NCBI GenBank assembly: GCA_027490755.1 | Contig: JAIXXL010000009.1 | Coordinates: forward strand, 124,001 to 188,000 | DNA from: Betaproteobacteria bacterium | Lineage (GTDB): Bacteria > Pseudomonadota > Gammaproteobacteria > Burkholderiales > UBA3065 | Length of the DNA: 64,000 nt | Direction: 5' to 3' | Shown: positions 24,804 to 33,798 of the stretch, piece by piece | How the letters are laid out: each line of letters starts with the position of its first letter | How positions within the stretch are numbered: position 1 is the stretch's first letter | The notes under the pieces: generated by a model | Database searches by the model: none | Told to the model about the DNA's origin: nothing | What the model saw: the letters and a program-made list of their open reading frames with translations, nothing else | Position numbers and translations under genes: made by a program

Positions 24804-25525
24804 CAGGCGGCCCCTGCGTCGCGGCGCGCGTCCAGCGCCGCGCGGGCGGCCGCGAACACCGCCGCGAACATCTCCGGCGTCAGGCGCCGGGTCGAGGTGT
24901 TGTAGCGGCTGCAGTGGTAGCTGTCGATCAGCAGCCGGCCGTCGGGCAGCGCATGCCGGGCGCCGTGGCCGAAGCTGTACGCCGCACGCCGCAGCCCCAA
25001 CGCGTCCAGCACCGCCTGGTGGGCGATGGTGCCCAGCGCGATGACCACGCCGTCGGCCGGATGCGCCGCCAGGTCATGCGCCAGGAACGCGTTGCAGCGT
25101 CGCACCTCGGCCGGCTCCGGCTTGTTCTCGGGCGGCACGCAGCGCACCGCGTTGCTGATGCGCGCGCCGATCAGGCGCAGCGTGTCGGCGGCGTGCTCCG
25201 ACACCGGCGCGCTGGCAAAGCCGTGATCGAACAGCGTCTGGTACAGCAGGACGCCGGCGTGGTCGCCGGTGAACGGACGGCCGGTGCGGTTGGCGCCGTG
25301 CAGGCCGGGCGCCAGCCCGACCACCAGCAGGCGGGCATCGACCGCGCCAAACGCCGGCACCGGCGCGTTGTAGTAAGCCGGCAGCGCGCTGCGTTGCTGT
25401 GCCAGGAAACCCGCCAGACGCGGGCAGGCTGCGCAGCTGGCGTCGAACGGCAGCCCCCGCGCCTGGGCCGGGTTGTCGGCGTGACCGGCGGCTGTGACGG
25501 GGTCTGACACGCTGGCGACGGTCAT
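24803..25525 (-). CDS. Uracil-DNA glycosylase, family 5-like (UdgB type)
   Basis: Removes uracil and related bases from DNA. The 240-residue protein has the Fe-S-associated CAACPRL near the N-terminus, motif A GLAPGLHGANRTGRPFTGD and motif B SYHCSRYNTSTRRLT. Absence of a polar catalytic residue in motif A is typical of family 5 (UdgB). Translated with uvrC (ATGA overlap), so the two repair enzymes share a transcript. Confidence 0.88.
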   Translation of the reverse strand: MTVASVSDPVTAAGHADNPAQARGLPFDASCAACPRLAGFLAQQRSALPAYYNAPVPAFGAVDARLLVVGLAPGLHGANRTGRPFTGDHAGVLLYQTLFDHGFASAPVSEHAADTLRLIGARISNAVRCVPPENKPEPAEVRRCNAFLAHDLAAHPADGVVIALGTIAHQAVLDALGLRRAAYSFGHGARHALPDGRLLIDSYHCSRYNTSTRRLTPEMFAAVFAAARAALDARRDAGAA

Positions 25526-25547
25526 GGTGAAGAGGCCGCGGCGCGCC

Positions 25548-26633
25548 TCAGGGCGCCTCGCCGACTGCCGGCCCGCTGGCGAACTGGGACGCCGCCGCGC
25601 CCAGCCGCTGCAGGCTCTCCAGCGCCATCTGGTACTGCAGGTCGCTGGCCAGCGCAGCGGCGTCGGGCGCCGGGCCGCGCGCCACCATGGCAACGATGCG
25701 CCGCGTCGATTCGGCGCGCAGCGCCGGCTGCCAGCCGTCCAGCACCTGATCGACGCTGTCGGGGTCGTTGCACACCAGCACCATGTCGCAGCCGGCGCCA
25801 TAGGCGGCGTCGGCGCGCTCGACGATGTCGCCGACACCGTGCGCGCCCTTCATCGACAGGTCGTCGCTGAACACCGCGCCGTCGAAACCCAGACGCTCGC
25901 GCAGCACGGTTTGCAGCCAGAACGGCGAGAAGCCGGCCGGCAGAGGGTCCACCGCGGTGTAGAGCAGGTGTGCCGGCATCACCGAGGCCAGACCCTGGTC
26001 GGCCAGTCGCGCGAACGGCGCCATGTCCTGCGCGGCAAGTTCTTCGTAGCTGCGCGGGTCCTCCGGCAGCGCGTGGTGGCTGTCGGCCACCGCCCAGCCG
26101 TGGCCGGGGAAATGCTTGCCGCAGCTGGCCATGCCGCGCGCCGCCAGGCCGCGGATCAGCGCGCCGGCCACCGCGGTGACGCAGGCCGGGTCGCGGCCGA
26201 AGCTGCGGTCGCCGATGATCTCCGAATGGCCCCAGTCCAGGTCCAGCACCGGCGTGAAGCTGAGGTCGACGCCGACCGCACGCAGCTCGGCGGCCAGCAC
26301 CACGCCGGTGTCGAAGGCCAGCGCAGTGGCGGCGGCCGGGTCATGCTGCCACTGCAGGCCGAGCGTGCGCATGGGCGGGATGTGGGTAAAACCCTCGCGG
26401 AAGCGCTGCACGCGGCCGCCCTCGTGGTCGACGGCGATCAGCAGCTCCGGCTCGCGCAGCGCGCGGATGGCCGCCACCAGCGCCGCCACCTGCCGCGGCG
26501 TCTCGTAGTTGCGGCGGAACAGGATCACGCCCCCCACCAGCGGGTGGCACAGGCGCTCGGCCTCGGCCACCGTCAGGTGCAGCCCGGCGACGTCGGCCAT
26601 CAGCGGGCCCAGGGGCTGCTGCAGACGGCTCAT
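25548..26633 (-). CDS. nagZ: Beta-N-acetylhexosaminidase
   Basis: Cytoplasmic family 3 glycoside hydrolase that removes GlcNAc from recycled muropeptides. The 361-residue protein shows the NagZ signature KHFPGHGWAVADSHHALP (catalytic His-Asp pair) and the nucleophile region FSDDLSMKGA. The start at 26633 overlaps the acpS stop by 4 bp. Its activity influences beta-lactamase induction in other bacteria. Confidence 0.95.
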   Translation of the reverse strand: MSRLQQPLGPLMADVAGLHLTVAEAERLCHPLVGGVILFRRNYETPRQVAALVAAIRALREPELLIAVDHEGGRVQRFREGFTHIPPMRTLGLQWQHDPAAATALAFDTGVVLAAELRAVGVDLSFTPVLDLDWGHSEIIGDRSFGRDPACVTAVAGALIRGLAARGMASCGKHFPGHGWAVADSHHALPEDPRSYEELAAQDMAPFARLADQGLASVMPAHLLYTAVDPLPAGFSPFWLQTVLRERLGFDGAVFSDDLSMKGAHGVGDIVERADAAYGAGCDMVLVCNDPDSVDQVLDGWQPALRAESTRRIVAMVARGPAPDAAALASDLQYQMALESLQRLGAAASQFASGPAVGEAP

Positions 26634-27013
26634 GGCGCCCTCTGCAGCACGCACACCGACACCGCCATGCTGCGCTCGTCGCTGATGCTGAGGTGGTGCG
26701 AGGTCACGCCGCGGCCAGCGACGAACGACTCGAGCTCGGGCGCCAGCCGCAGCGAGGGCCGGCCGAACTCGTCGTGGTCGATGGCGATGTTGCCCAGCGT
26801 TGCCGGCGGCCGGATACCGGTGCCCAGCGCCTTGGCGAAGGCCTCCTTGGCGGCGAAGCGCTTGGCCAGAAAGCGCGGCGGCTGCGCGGCGGCCTCGAAC
26901 TCGGCCCACTCGGATGTCGCCAGCACGCGGCGCGCAAAACGCGCGCCGAAGCGCTGCCAGGCGCGCTCCATGCGCTCGATCTCGACCACGTCCTGACCGA
27001 TGCCGTAGATCAC
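26630..27013 (-). CDS. acpS: Holo-[acyl-carrier-protein] synthase
   Basis: Transfers phosphopantetheine from CoA to acyl carrier protein. The 127-residue protein has the family start GIGQDVVEIERME (metal-binding Asp) and FLAKRFAAKEAFAKALGTG. It follows pdxJ by 22 bp, as in many proteobacteria. Confidence 0.95.
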   Translation of the reverse strand: MIYGIGQDVVEIERMERAWQRFGARFARRVLATSEWAEFEAAAQPPRFLAKRFAAKEAFAKALGTGIRPPATLGNIAIDHDEFGRPSLRLAPELESFVAGRGVTSHHLSISDERSMAVSVCVLQRAP

Positions 27014-27035
27014 GCCATGTGCTCCGATGCGGCCA

Positions 27036-27776
27036 TCAGGACGCGCGCGCGGCCTGCATCGCCGCCTTCATCTGCCGCACCGCAGTGTCCAGCCCGACGA
27101 ACACCGCGTCGCCGATCAGCGCGTGGCCGATGTTGAGTTCTTCCATCTGCGGGATGGCGGCCATCGGCCCGACATTGATGAGGTTGAGGCCGTGGCCGGC
27201 GTTCACCGCCAGCCCCAGCGCGGCGGCGTACTCGGCGGCGTGAACGATGCGCGCCAGCTCGTTCGCCTGCGCCACGCCCTGGGTGTCAGCGTAGTGGCCG
27301 GTGTGGATCTCGATCACCGGCGCGCCGACCTCGGCCGCGGCCTCGATCTGCGCCTTGTCCGGCGCGATGAACAGCGAGACGCGGATGCCGGCGGCAGACA
27401 GGCGGCGCACCGCGTCGGCGACGCGCTCACGCTGTCCGGCGACCTCGAGGCCGCCCTCGGTGGTGCGCTCCTCGCGCCGCTCGGGGACGATGCAGACGTC
27501 CTGCGGCAGCACGTCCAGCGCGATGCCGATCATCTCCTCGGTCAGCGCCATCTCCAGGTTCATGCGCGTCTGCAGCAGCGGCCGCAGGGCGTAGACGTCG
27601 TGGTCCTGGATGTGCCGGCGGTCCTCGCGCAGGTGCAGCGTGATGAGGTCGGCGCCGGCCTGCTCGCACAGCAGCGCGGCCTCGACCGGGCTGGGGTAGA
27701 CGGTGCCGCGCGCCTGGCGCAGCGTGGCGACGTGGTCGATGTTGACGCCGAGGCGGATCGGGTGAAGGGTGTTCAT
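27036..27776 (-). CDS. pdxJ: Pyridoxine 5'-phosphate synthase
   Basis: Condenses 1-deoxyxylulose-5-phosphate with aminoacetone phosphate to form pyridoxine phosphate. The 246-residue TIM barrel starts [17 protein letters not shown] and contains [13 protein letters not shown] and [10 protein letters not shown]. The ATG at 27776 is taken since upstream codons belong to the recO region in another frame. PLP made here would serve, for example, the aminotransferase at 4 kb. Confidence 0.96.
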   Translation of the reverse strand: MNTLHPIRLGVNIDHVATLRQARGTVYPSPVEAALLCEQAGADLITLHLREDRRHIQDHDVYALRPLLQTRMNLEMALTEEMIGIALDVLPQDVCIVPERREERTTEGGLEVAGQRERVADAVRRLSAAGIRVSLFIAPDKAQIEAAAEVGAPVIEIHTGHYADTQGVAQANELARIVHAAEYAAALGLAVNAGHGLNLINVGPMAAIPQMEELNIGHALIGDAVFVGLDTAVRQMKAAMQAARAS

Positions 27777-27802
27777 GGTGGTAGGTAGATGCGCGGGCGT
27801 GG

Positions 27803-28585
27803 TCAATCCTGGAACGGCGTCAGCATATCGCGCGACAGCAGCGGCCTGTCGCCCAGATAGTGGCCAAGCGCAGTGCGCAGCATGCGCAGCGCCTCGCGGC
27901 GGGTGGTGGCGTCGGCGTAGTCGCCGGCCTGCATGGCCAGCAGGGTGGCGCCGCTGACCAGCGCGCCGGGCACAGCAACCGCGTCTGCGCCATAGCCCGC
28001 CTCGTCGGTATCGCGTGCGGCGCGGCGCCCTGCCCCGGCGGCCTCGGCCAGACGTACCAGACCACGCTCGGGCAGGTAGCGGTAGCGGCCGGCCGCCTCT
28101 ACCGCCGCACCGCCACCCGCCTCCCTCGCCAGGTCGATGGCGTAACCGAGGTCGGTCAGCAGCGCCAACTCGAACGGGCGCAGCACCGCGTCGATGCGCT
28201 CGGCGCCCGGCAGCGCAGCCAGCGCACGCTCGTAGGCGGCAAAGATGCCGGGGTGCGGGTCCTCGCGCGGCAGCAGGCGCACCAGCAGCTCGTTCAGATA
28301 GAAGCCGCAGATCAGCGCGCGGCCGCCCAGGCCCGGCGTCATCGACAGCCACTCGGCGCTGTGCAGGGTCTTCACCTCGCCCTTGCCGAACCACGACAGG
28401 CTCACCTTCTGGAACGGCAGCAGCACCCCGCGCAGGGCCGATGCCGGCCGCCGCGCGCCGCGCGCCGCCAGGCTGACCCGCCCGTGCCGGGCGCTGAAGG
28501 CATCTACCAGCAGGCTGGTCTCGCGAAAAGGCAGGGTGTGGAGGACGTAGGCCTCGACCTGGTCGATGCGGTTGGCGCCCGCCAC
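27803..28585 (-). CDS. recO: DNA repair protein RecO
   Basis: Recombination mediator that loads RecA with RecR. The 260-residue protein has the N-terminal OB fold ([35 protein letters not shown]) and a helical C-terminal domain ([16 protein letters not shown]). The start is GTG at 28585, 4 bp after the era stop. Confidence 0.93.
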   Translation of the reverse strand: MAGANRIDQVEAYVLHTLPFRETSLLVDAFSARHGRVSLAARGARRPASALRGVLLPFQKVSLSWFGKGEVKTLHSAEWLSMTPGLGGRALICGFYLNELLVRLLPREDPHPGIFAAYERALAALPGAERIDAVLRPFELALLTDLGYAIDLAREAGGGAAVEAAGRYRYLPERGLVRLAEAAGAGRRAARDTDEAGYGADAVAVPGALVSGATLLAMQAGDYADATTRREALRMLRTALGHYLGDRPLLSRDMLTPFQD

Positions 28586-28589
28586 CGGA

Positions 28590-29471
28590 CTACTCGAACC
28601 CGAGCTGCCGCAGCGCGCCGGCGTCGTCCGCCCAGCCGCTGCGCACCTTGACCCAGACCTCGAGGAACACCTTGCAGCCGAGCAGCTTCTCCATGTCGGC
28701 GCGGGCCACCGAGGCGATCTGCTTGAGGTGCTCGCCGCCGCGGCCGATCAGCATGCCCTTGTGCGCCTGCTTGTCGACCAGGATGGCGGCGTGTACGCGC
28801 ACCAGGTTGTCCGCCTCCTCGTACTTCTCGATGACCACCGTGGTGCCGTAGGGCACCTCGTCGCCGGTCATGCGGAACACCTTCTCGCGCAGCAGTTCGG
28901 CCACCAGGAAGCGCGACGTGCGGTCGGTCAGGTCGTCGGGGCCGAACATCGGCTCCGACTCCGGCAGGTGCGGCGCCAGCACGTCGAGCAGGGTGTCGGT
29001 CTGCGTGCCCTGCTGCGCCGACACCGGCACGATGTCGGCAAACGTGAAGCGCCCCGCCATCGCCTGTGCGAACGGCAGCAGCTTGGCCTTGTCCGGCGTG
29101 CGGTCGACCTTGTTGATGGCCAGCACCACCGGCCGGTCGGCCGGCAGCAGGCGCATCACCTGCTCGTCCTCGGGGCCGAAGCGGCCGGCCTCGACCACGA
29201 ACACCACCGCGTCGACCTCGGCCAGCGTGGTCTTGACGGTGCGGTTGAGGCTGGCGTTGAGCGCGCCGCCGTGGCGCGTCTGGAAGCCCGGCGTGTCGAC
29301 GAACACGAACTGCGCATCGGGCCGGGTCTGCACGCCGGTGATGCGGTGGCGCGTGGTCTGCGGCTTGCGCGAGGTGATCGACACCTTCTGCCCGATGAGC
29401 CGGTTCATCAGCGTCGACTTGCCGACATTCGGCCGGCCGACGATGGCGACAAAACCGCAACGTGTACTCAT
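28590..29471 (-). CDS. era: GTPase Era
   Basis: Ribosome-assembly GTPase that binds 16S rRNA. The 293-residue protein has G1 [10 protein letters not shown]3 DTPGFQ, G4 NKVD and a C-terminal KH domain (about 205-285, with [10 protein letters not shown]). The start overlaps the rnc stop by ATGA. Confidence 0.96.
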   Translation of the reverse strand: MSTRCGFVAIVGRPNVGKSTLMNRLIGQKVSITSRKPQTTRHRITGVQTRPDAQFVFVDTPGFQTRHGGALNASLNRTVKTTLAEVDAVVFVVEAGRFGPEDEQVMRLLPADRPVVLAINKVDRTPDKAKLLPFAQAMAGRFTFADIVPVSAQQGTQTDTLLDVLAPHLPESEPMFGPDDLTDRTSRFLVAELLREKVFRMTGDEVPYGTTVVIEKYEEADNLVRVHAAILVDKQAHKGMLIGRGGEHLKQIASVARADMEKLLGCKVFLEVWVKVRSGWADDAGALRQLGFE

Positions 29472-30154
29472 TCCCAGCCCGTCTTTTCGCGAAGTTCGAC
29501 CATCGCCACGCCGGCCGCGGCCTGCTCGGCGGCGCGGCGGCTGGGGCCACTGCCCATGCCCGCCAGCTCGTGCGCCGGCACCCGGCACATCACGGTGAAG
29601 AGCGGCTGCTGCGGCGTGCCGGCCTCGCTGACGACGGCGTACTCGGGCGGCGGCTGGCGGTGACGCTGCAGCAGCTCCTGCAGCGCGGTCTTGGCGTCCT
29701 TCTGCTGCTTGCCCAGCGCCGGCGAGGCCAGCTGCGTGGCGAACAGGCGCTCGATCACACCCGCAGCGGCGTTGAAGCCGCCATCCAGATGCACCGCGCC
29801 GATCAGAGCCTCGAAGGCATCCGCCAGCAGCGAGGCCTGATCGCGGCCACCGGCACGTTCAAGGCCGGTTCCCAGGTGCAGCAGCGGCGGCATGCCCAAC
29901 GCCAGAGCCTGCTCGTGCAGCGATGCCTGGCAGACCAGGTCGGCGCGGGCGCGGTGCAGGTCGCCCTCGGACGCCTCCGGCAGACGCGCCATCAGCAGCG
30001 GCGAGAGCACGCAGTCGAGCACCGCGTCGCCGAGGAATTCCAGACGCTCGTTGTGATCGGTGGAGAAGCTGCGGTGGGTGAGCGCCTGGCGTAGCAGTGC
30101 CGGGTCGGCAAAGGTATGGCCAAGGCGCTCCTGCAGTGCGCGGATGTCGCTCAT
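29468..30154 (-). CDS. rnc: Ribonuclease III
   Basis: Double-stranded RNA endonuclease for rRNA and mRNA processing. The 228-residue protein has the signature [17 protein letters not shown] (about 35-51), the catalytic [15 protein letters not shown] (about 112-126), and a C-terminal double-stranded RNA-binding domain. It starts 27 bp after lepB; the small gene often found between lepB and rnc is absent. Confidence 0.95.
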   Translation of the reverse strand: MSDIRALQERLGHTFADPALLRQALTHRSFSTDHNERLEFLGDAVLDCVLSPLLMARLPEASEGDLHRARADLVCQASLHEQALALGMPPLLHLGTGLERAGGRDQASLLADAFEALIGAVHLDGGFNAAAGVIERLFATQLASPALGKQQKDAKTALQELLQRHRQPPPEYAVVSEAGTPQQPLFTVMCRVPAHELAGMGSGPSRRAAEQAAAGVAMVELREKTGWE

Positions 30155-30181
30155 GCGCTGCGGCTCACGGGCGCACGGCGC

Positions 30182-30985
30182 TCAATCCACTGCCTGGCCG
30201 ATGCGGTCGAAGCGGCCGAAGTTCCACCAGATCATGAAGGCCTTGCCGACGATGTTCTGGTCCGGGACGAAGCCCCAGTAGCGGCTGTCGCTGGACGCGT
30301 CGCGGTTGTCGCCCATCATGAAGTAGTGGTCGGCCGGCACCTTGCACTCGAAGCCATCGTGGCGGTACTTGCACTGGCCGACGAACTCGAACTGCCGCAC
30401 CTGACTGAGCAGGATGGTGGGTTGCTGCGGCCGCACCAGCACGTCGTGGGTGTGCTCGCCGGTCTGCGAACCGAAGCGCTGCGAAGCCACGAAGTCCGAG
30501 CCGGCGTCGATGTCGATGTACTCACCCTTCTCCACCATGGGCACGTCTTTGCCGTTGATGCTCAGGCGCTTGTCGCGGTAGGTCACAGTATCGCCGGGCA
30601 CGCCGACCACACGCTTGATGTAGTCGATGCGGGTGTCCTCCGGGTAGCGGAACACCATCACGTCGCCGCGCTGCGGGTCGTCGATCTGGATGATCTTGCG
30701 GTTGATCACCGGCAGGCGGATGCCGTAGGCGAACTTGTTGACGAGGATGAAATCGCCCACCAGCAGGCTCGGGATCATCGAACCCGACGGGATGCGGAAC
30801 GGCTCGAACAGGAAGCTGCGCAGCACGAACACGGCGAGGATGACCGGCAGGAAGCTCTTCGGGTACTCGATCCACCACGGCTCGGCCTGACCCTCCTGAC
30901 GCATGTGCCGGAAGAACAGCTTGTCGAGCGCCCAGACCGTCGCGCAGATGACCAGCAGAACAAACAGAAGCAACGCGAAGTTCAT
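30182..30985 (-). CDS. lepB: Signal peptidase I
   Basis: Inner-membrane peptidase that removes signal peptides. The 267-residue protein has two N-terminal membrane segments (about 2-20 and 44-62), the catalytic serine S69 in SGSM and the general-base lysine K124 in [11 protein letters not shown], followed by [14 protein letters not shown]. The start overlaps the lepA stop by ATGA. Confidence 0.96.
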   Translation of the reverse strand: MNFALLLFVLLVICATVWALDKLFFRHMRQEGQAEPWWIEYPKSFLPVILAVFVLRSFLFEPFRIPSGSMIPSLLVGDFILVNKFAYGIRLPVINRKIIQIDDPQRGDVMVFRYPEDTRIDYIKRVVGVPGDTVTYRDKRLSINGKDVPMVEKGEYIDIDAGSDFVASQRFGSQTGEHTHDVLVRPQQPTILLSQVRQFEFVGQCKYRHDGFECKVPADHYFMMGDNRDASSDSRYWGFVPDQNIVGKAFMIWWNFGRFDRIGQAVD

Positions 30986-32778
30986 TTGCCATCCACTTGT
31001 AATATCGCAAGAAATGCCTCTTGCGGAATCTCGACATTGCCGACCTGCTTCATGCGCTTCTTGCCGGCCTTCTGCTTCTCCAGCAGCTTGCGCTTGCGCG
31101 AGACGTCGCCGCCGTAACACTTGGCCAGCACGTTCTTGCGCAGCGCCTTGATCGTCTCACGGGCGATGATGTGGCTGCCGATGGCGGCCTGCACCGCGAT
31201 GTCGAACATCTGGCGCGGGATCAGCTCGCGCATCTTGGACGCCAGCTCGCGGCCGCGGTACTGGCTGCTGGCGCGGTGGACGATGAGCGAGAGCGCGTCG
31301 ACCTTCTCGCTGTTGACGAGGATGTCGAGCTTGATCAGGTCGGCCGGGCGGAACTCCTTGAACTCGTAGTCGAGCGAGGCATAGCCGCGCGAGGTCGACT
31401 TGAGCTTGTCGAAGAAGTCCATCACCACCTCGTTCAGCGGCAGGTCGTACTTCACCATGACCTGGCGGCCGAGGTACTTCATGTCGATCTGCGAGCCGCG
31501 CTTCAGGTTGCACAGCGTGATGACGTTGCCCAGGTACTCGTCCGGCACCAGGATGGTGGCGGTGATGATCGGCTCGCGGATCTCCACCACCTTGGTCGTT
31601 TCGGGCAGCTTGGAGGGGTTCTCGACGATGACGATCGAGCCGTCCTTCATCACCACCTCGTACTCCACGGTGGGGGCGGTGGTGATGAGGTCCTGGTCGA
31701 ACTCGCGCTCGAGTCGCTCCTGGATGATGTCGAGGTGGAGCAGGCCGAGGAAGCCGCAGCGGAAGCCGAAGCCCAGCGCCTGCGAGGTCTCCGGCTCGTA
31801 ACGCAGGCTGGCGTCGTTCAGCTTGAGCTTTTCCAGCGCGTCACGCAGCGAGTCGTAGTCGTGCGACTCCACCGGGTAGAGGCCGGCGAACACCTGCGGC
31901 TGGATCTCCTTGAAGCCCTCCAGCGGCTCGGCGGCGGGGTTGGCGGCCAGCGTGATGGTGTCGCCGACCTTGGCGTGCTTGAGGTCCTTGATACCGGCGA
32001 TGACAAAGCCGACCTCGCCCGCCGACAGGCTCTCGCGCGGCAGGCTCTTGGGCGTGAACACGCCGACCTGCTCGCAGCCGTAATCGGCGCCGGCCGCCAT
32101 CAGTCGGATGCGGTCCTTGGGGCGCAGCGTGCCGTCGAACACGCGCACCAGCATGACCACGCCGACGTAGGCGTCGAACCACGAATCGATGACCAGCGCC
32201 TTCAGCGGCGCGCTGGCGTCGCCCTTGGGCGGCGGCACGTTCTTGACCACCGCCTCCAGCACGTCCTCGACGCCGAGGCCGGTCTTGGCCGAGCAGCGCA
32301 CGGCGTCGGTGGCCGGGATGCCGATGATGTCCTCGACCTCGGCGATGACGCGGTCCGGCTCGGCCGAGGGCAGGTCGATCTTGTTGAGCACGGTGAGCAC
32401 TTCGACGCCCTGCTCGATCGCCGTGTAGCAGTTGGCCACCGTCTGCGCCTCGACGCCCTGGCTGGCGTCGACCACCAGCAGCGCGCCCTCGCAGGCGGCC
32501 AGCGAGCGGCTGACCTCGTAGGAGAAGTCGACGTGTCCCGGCGTGTCGATCAGGTTGAGGCGGTAGGTCTTGCCGTCGCGCGCCTTGTAGGTCAGCGCAG
32601 CGGTCTGCGCCTTGATGGTGATGCCGCGCTCGCGCTCGAGGTCCATCGAGTCGAGCACCTGCGCCTCCATCTCGCGGTCGGCCAAGCCCCCGCACTCCTG
32701 AATGAAGCGGTCGGCCAGCGTGCTCTTGCCGTGGTCGATGTGGGCGATGATGGAGAAGTTGCGGATCAGCTCTTGCAT
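30982..32778 (-). CDS. lepA: Elongation factor 4 (back-translocase)
   Basis: Ribosome-bound GTPase that acts on stalled or mispositioned ribosomes. G-domain motifs are [17 protein letters not shown] and NKIDLP; the LepA-specific C-terminal domain ends with [20 protein letters not shown] and a basic tail. Starting at the ATG 32778 gives 598 residues and the usual [18 protein letters not shown]-terminus. A TTG eight codons upstream is less likely. A terminator lies just upstream, so read-through or attenuation may set its expression. Confidence 0.95.
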   Translation of the reverse strand: MQELIRNFSIIAHIDHGKSTLADRFIQECGGLADREMEAQVLDSMDLERERGITIKAQTAALTYKARDGKTYRLNLIDTPGHVDFSYEVSRSLAACEGALLVVDASQGVEAQTVANCYTAIEQGVEVLTVLNKIDLPSAEPDRVIAEVEDIIGIPATDAVRCSAKTGLGVEDVLEAVVKNVPPPKGDASAPLKALVIDSWFDAYVGVVMLVRVFDGTLRPKDRIRLMAAGADYGCEQVGVFTPKSLPRESLSAGEVGFVIAGIKDLKHAKVGDTITLAANPAAEPLEGFKEIQPQVFAGLYPVESHDYDSLRDALEKLKLNDASLRYEPETSQALGFGFRCGFLGLLHLDIIQERLEREFDQDLITTAPTVEYEVVMKDGSIVIVENPSKLPETTKVVEIREPIITATILVPDEYLGNVITLCNLKRGSQIDMKYLGRQVMVKYDLPLNEVVMDFFDKLKSTSRGYASLDYEFKEFRPADLIKLDILVNSEKVDALSLIVHRASSQYRGRELASKMRELIPRQMFDIAVQAAIGSHIIARETIKALRKNVLAKCYGGDVSRKRKLLEKQKAGKKRMKQVGNVEIPQEAFLAILQVDGK

Positions 32779-32817
32779 CTGGGTGTGGCCGTGGGCCGCC
32801 AAAAAGGGCCGGCCACC

Positions 32818-32841
32818 AATAAAAAAGGCGCTCTCGCGCCT
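32818..32841 (-). terminator. Rho-independent terminator between DUF3429 gene and lepA
   Basis: On the minus strand AGGCGC-GAGA-GCGCCT followed by TTTTTATT. It lies 40 bp beyond the DUF3429 stop and ends only about 40 bp before the lepA start, leaving little room for a separate lepA promoter. Confidence 0.8.
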
Positions 32842-32881
32842 GAGGGATCAAGCCTGCGTGTTCAACCCTGCATTGTATCGG

Positions 32882-33331
32882 TCAAGCCGAAAGCTGGGCG
32901 ATATATAGGGCGATGATGACCAACACGCTGATGATGGTGCGCAGCGGCACGAACCACACCGGCAGGCCGTGACCGGTGAGCCAGCGCTGGTCGGCGATCA
33001 TGGCGCCGATAAAGGCCAGGCTGAGCAGCATGAGCGCGTCGCGGTACGGCAGCAGCAACGCCACCCAGGCCACCAGCGCCGGCACCACCGACCAGCCGTA
33101 GCTGCGCCAGGCCGGCAGCGGCGCCGAGGTGTTGTCGCGGGCGGCGGCCAGGCCCCAGTGCAGCGCGCCGACAAAGCTCAGGATGACCGCGGCGTAGCCG
33201 ATCAGCGCCTGCTGCAGCTGCGGCGGGTTGATGCCAAAACGCGGCGCCAGCGCCAGCGCCCAGAACGGAATCAGCCCACCCAGCGCAAGGATGCGGGCGG
33301 CGGCGGGCGCCTGGTTGAAGGCTGCGATCAT
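32882..33331 (-). CDS. DUF3429 membrane protein
   Basis: A 149-residue protein with four or five hydrophobic helices (ILALGGLIPFWALAL, ALIGYAAVILSFVGALHWGLAA, VVPALVAWVALLLPY, LMLLSLAFIGAMIADQ, IISVLVIIALYIA), matching the DUF3429 family. Function unknown. The start overlaps the haemoglobin gene stop by ATGA, suggesting joint expression. Confidence 0.8.
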   Translation of the reverse strand: MIAAFNQAPAAARILALGGLIPFWALALAPRFGINPPQLQQALIGYAAVILSFVGALHWGLAAARDNTSAPLPAWRSYGWSVVPALVAWVALLLPYRDALMLLSLAFIGAMIADQRWLTGHGLPVWFVPLRTIISVLVIIALYIAQLSA

Positions 33332-33789
33332 GGGTTCTCCTGCTCGGCGGCGCCGGGACGGCCCGCCATCATGCCAAAACCGGGGTCGGGCACGCCGGGC
33401 TCTTCGCGGTTGCGCATGAAGTCGGCGGTGTTGAAGAACGCGGCCACCAGGCGCTCGCGCAGGTCCGGCGCCAGCGGGCTGTCCTGCAGGGCGCGCGTCA
33501 TGCACTGCATCCACTGGTCGCGTTCGATCGACCCGATCGGGAATGGCATGTGGCGGCGGCGCAGCATGGGGTGGCCGTACTTCTCGACATACAGCGGCGG
33601 GCCGCCCATCCAGCCGGACAGGAACAGGTAGAGCTTCTCCTTGCTGTGGGCAAGGTCGGCCGGGTGCAGGTGGCGGATGCGCTCGAAGGCCGGGTCTACG
33701 TCCATCACCCGGTAGAAGCGCTCGACCAGCGCGTGCACGCCGGCGTCGCCACCCATCAGGTCGTACAAGGTTTCGGCGGTCTCAGACAT
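33328..33789 (-). CDS. Group II truncated haemoglobin
   Basis: A 153-residue haem protein, likely for oxygen, NO or peroxide chemistry. The WMGGPPLYVEKYGHPMLRRRHMPFPIG stretch contains the proximal His (H80) and the distal-side Trp of the TrHbO group (DQWMQCM). The C-terminal tail is Gly/Pro-rich. It is co-transcribed with the DUF3429 gene and starts 9 bp from the ybbP-like gene stop. Confidence 0.9.
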   Translation of the reverse strand: MSETAETLYDLMGGDAGVHALVERFYRVMDVDPAFERIRHLHPADLAHSKEKLYLFLSGWMGGPPLYVEKYGHPMLRRRHMPFPIGSIERDQWMQCMTRALQDSPLAPDLRERLVAAFFNTADFMRNREEPGVPDPGFGMMAGRPGAAEQENP

Positions 33790-33798
33790 GGACGGAAT

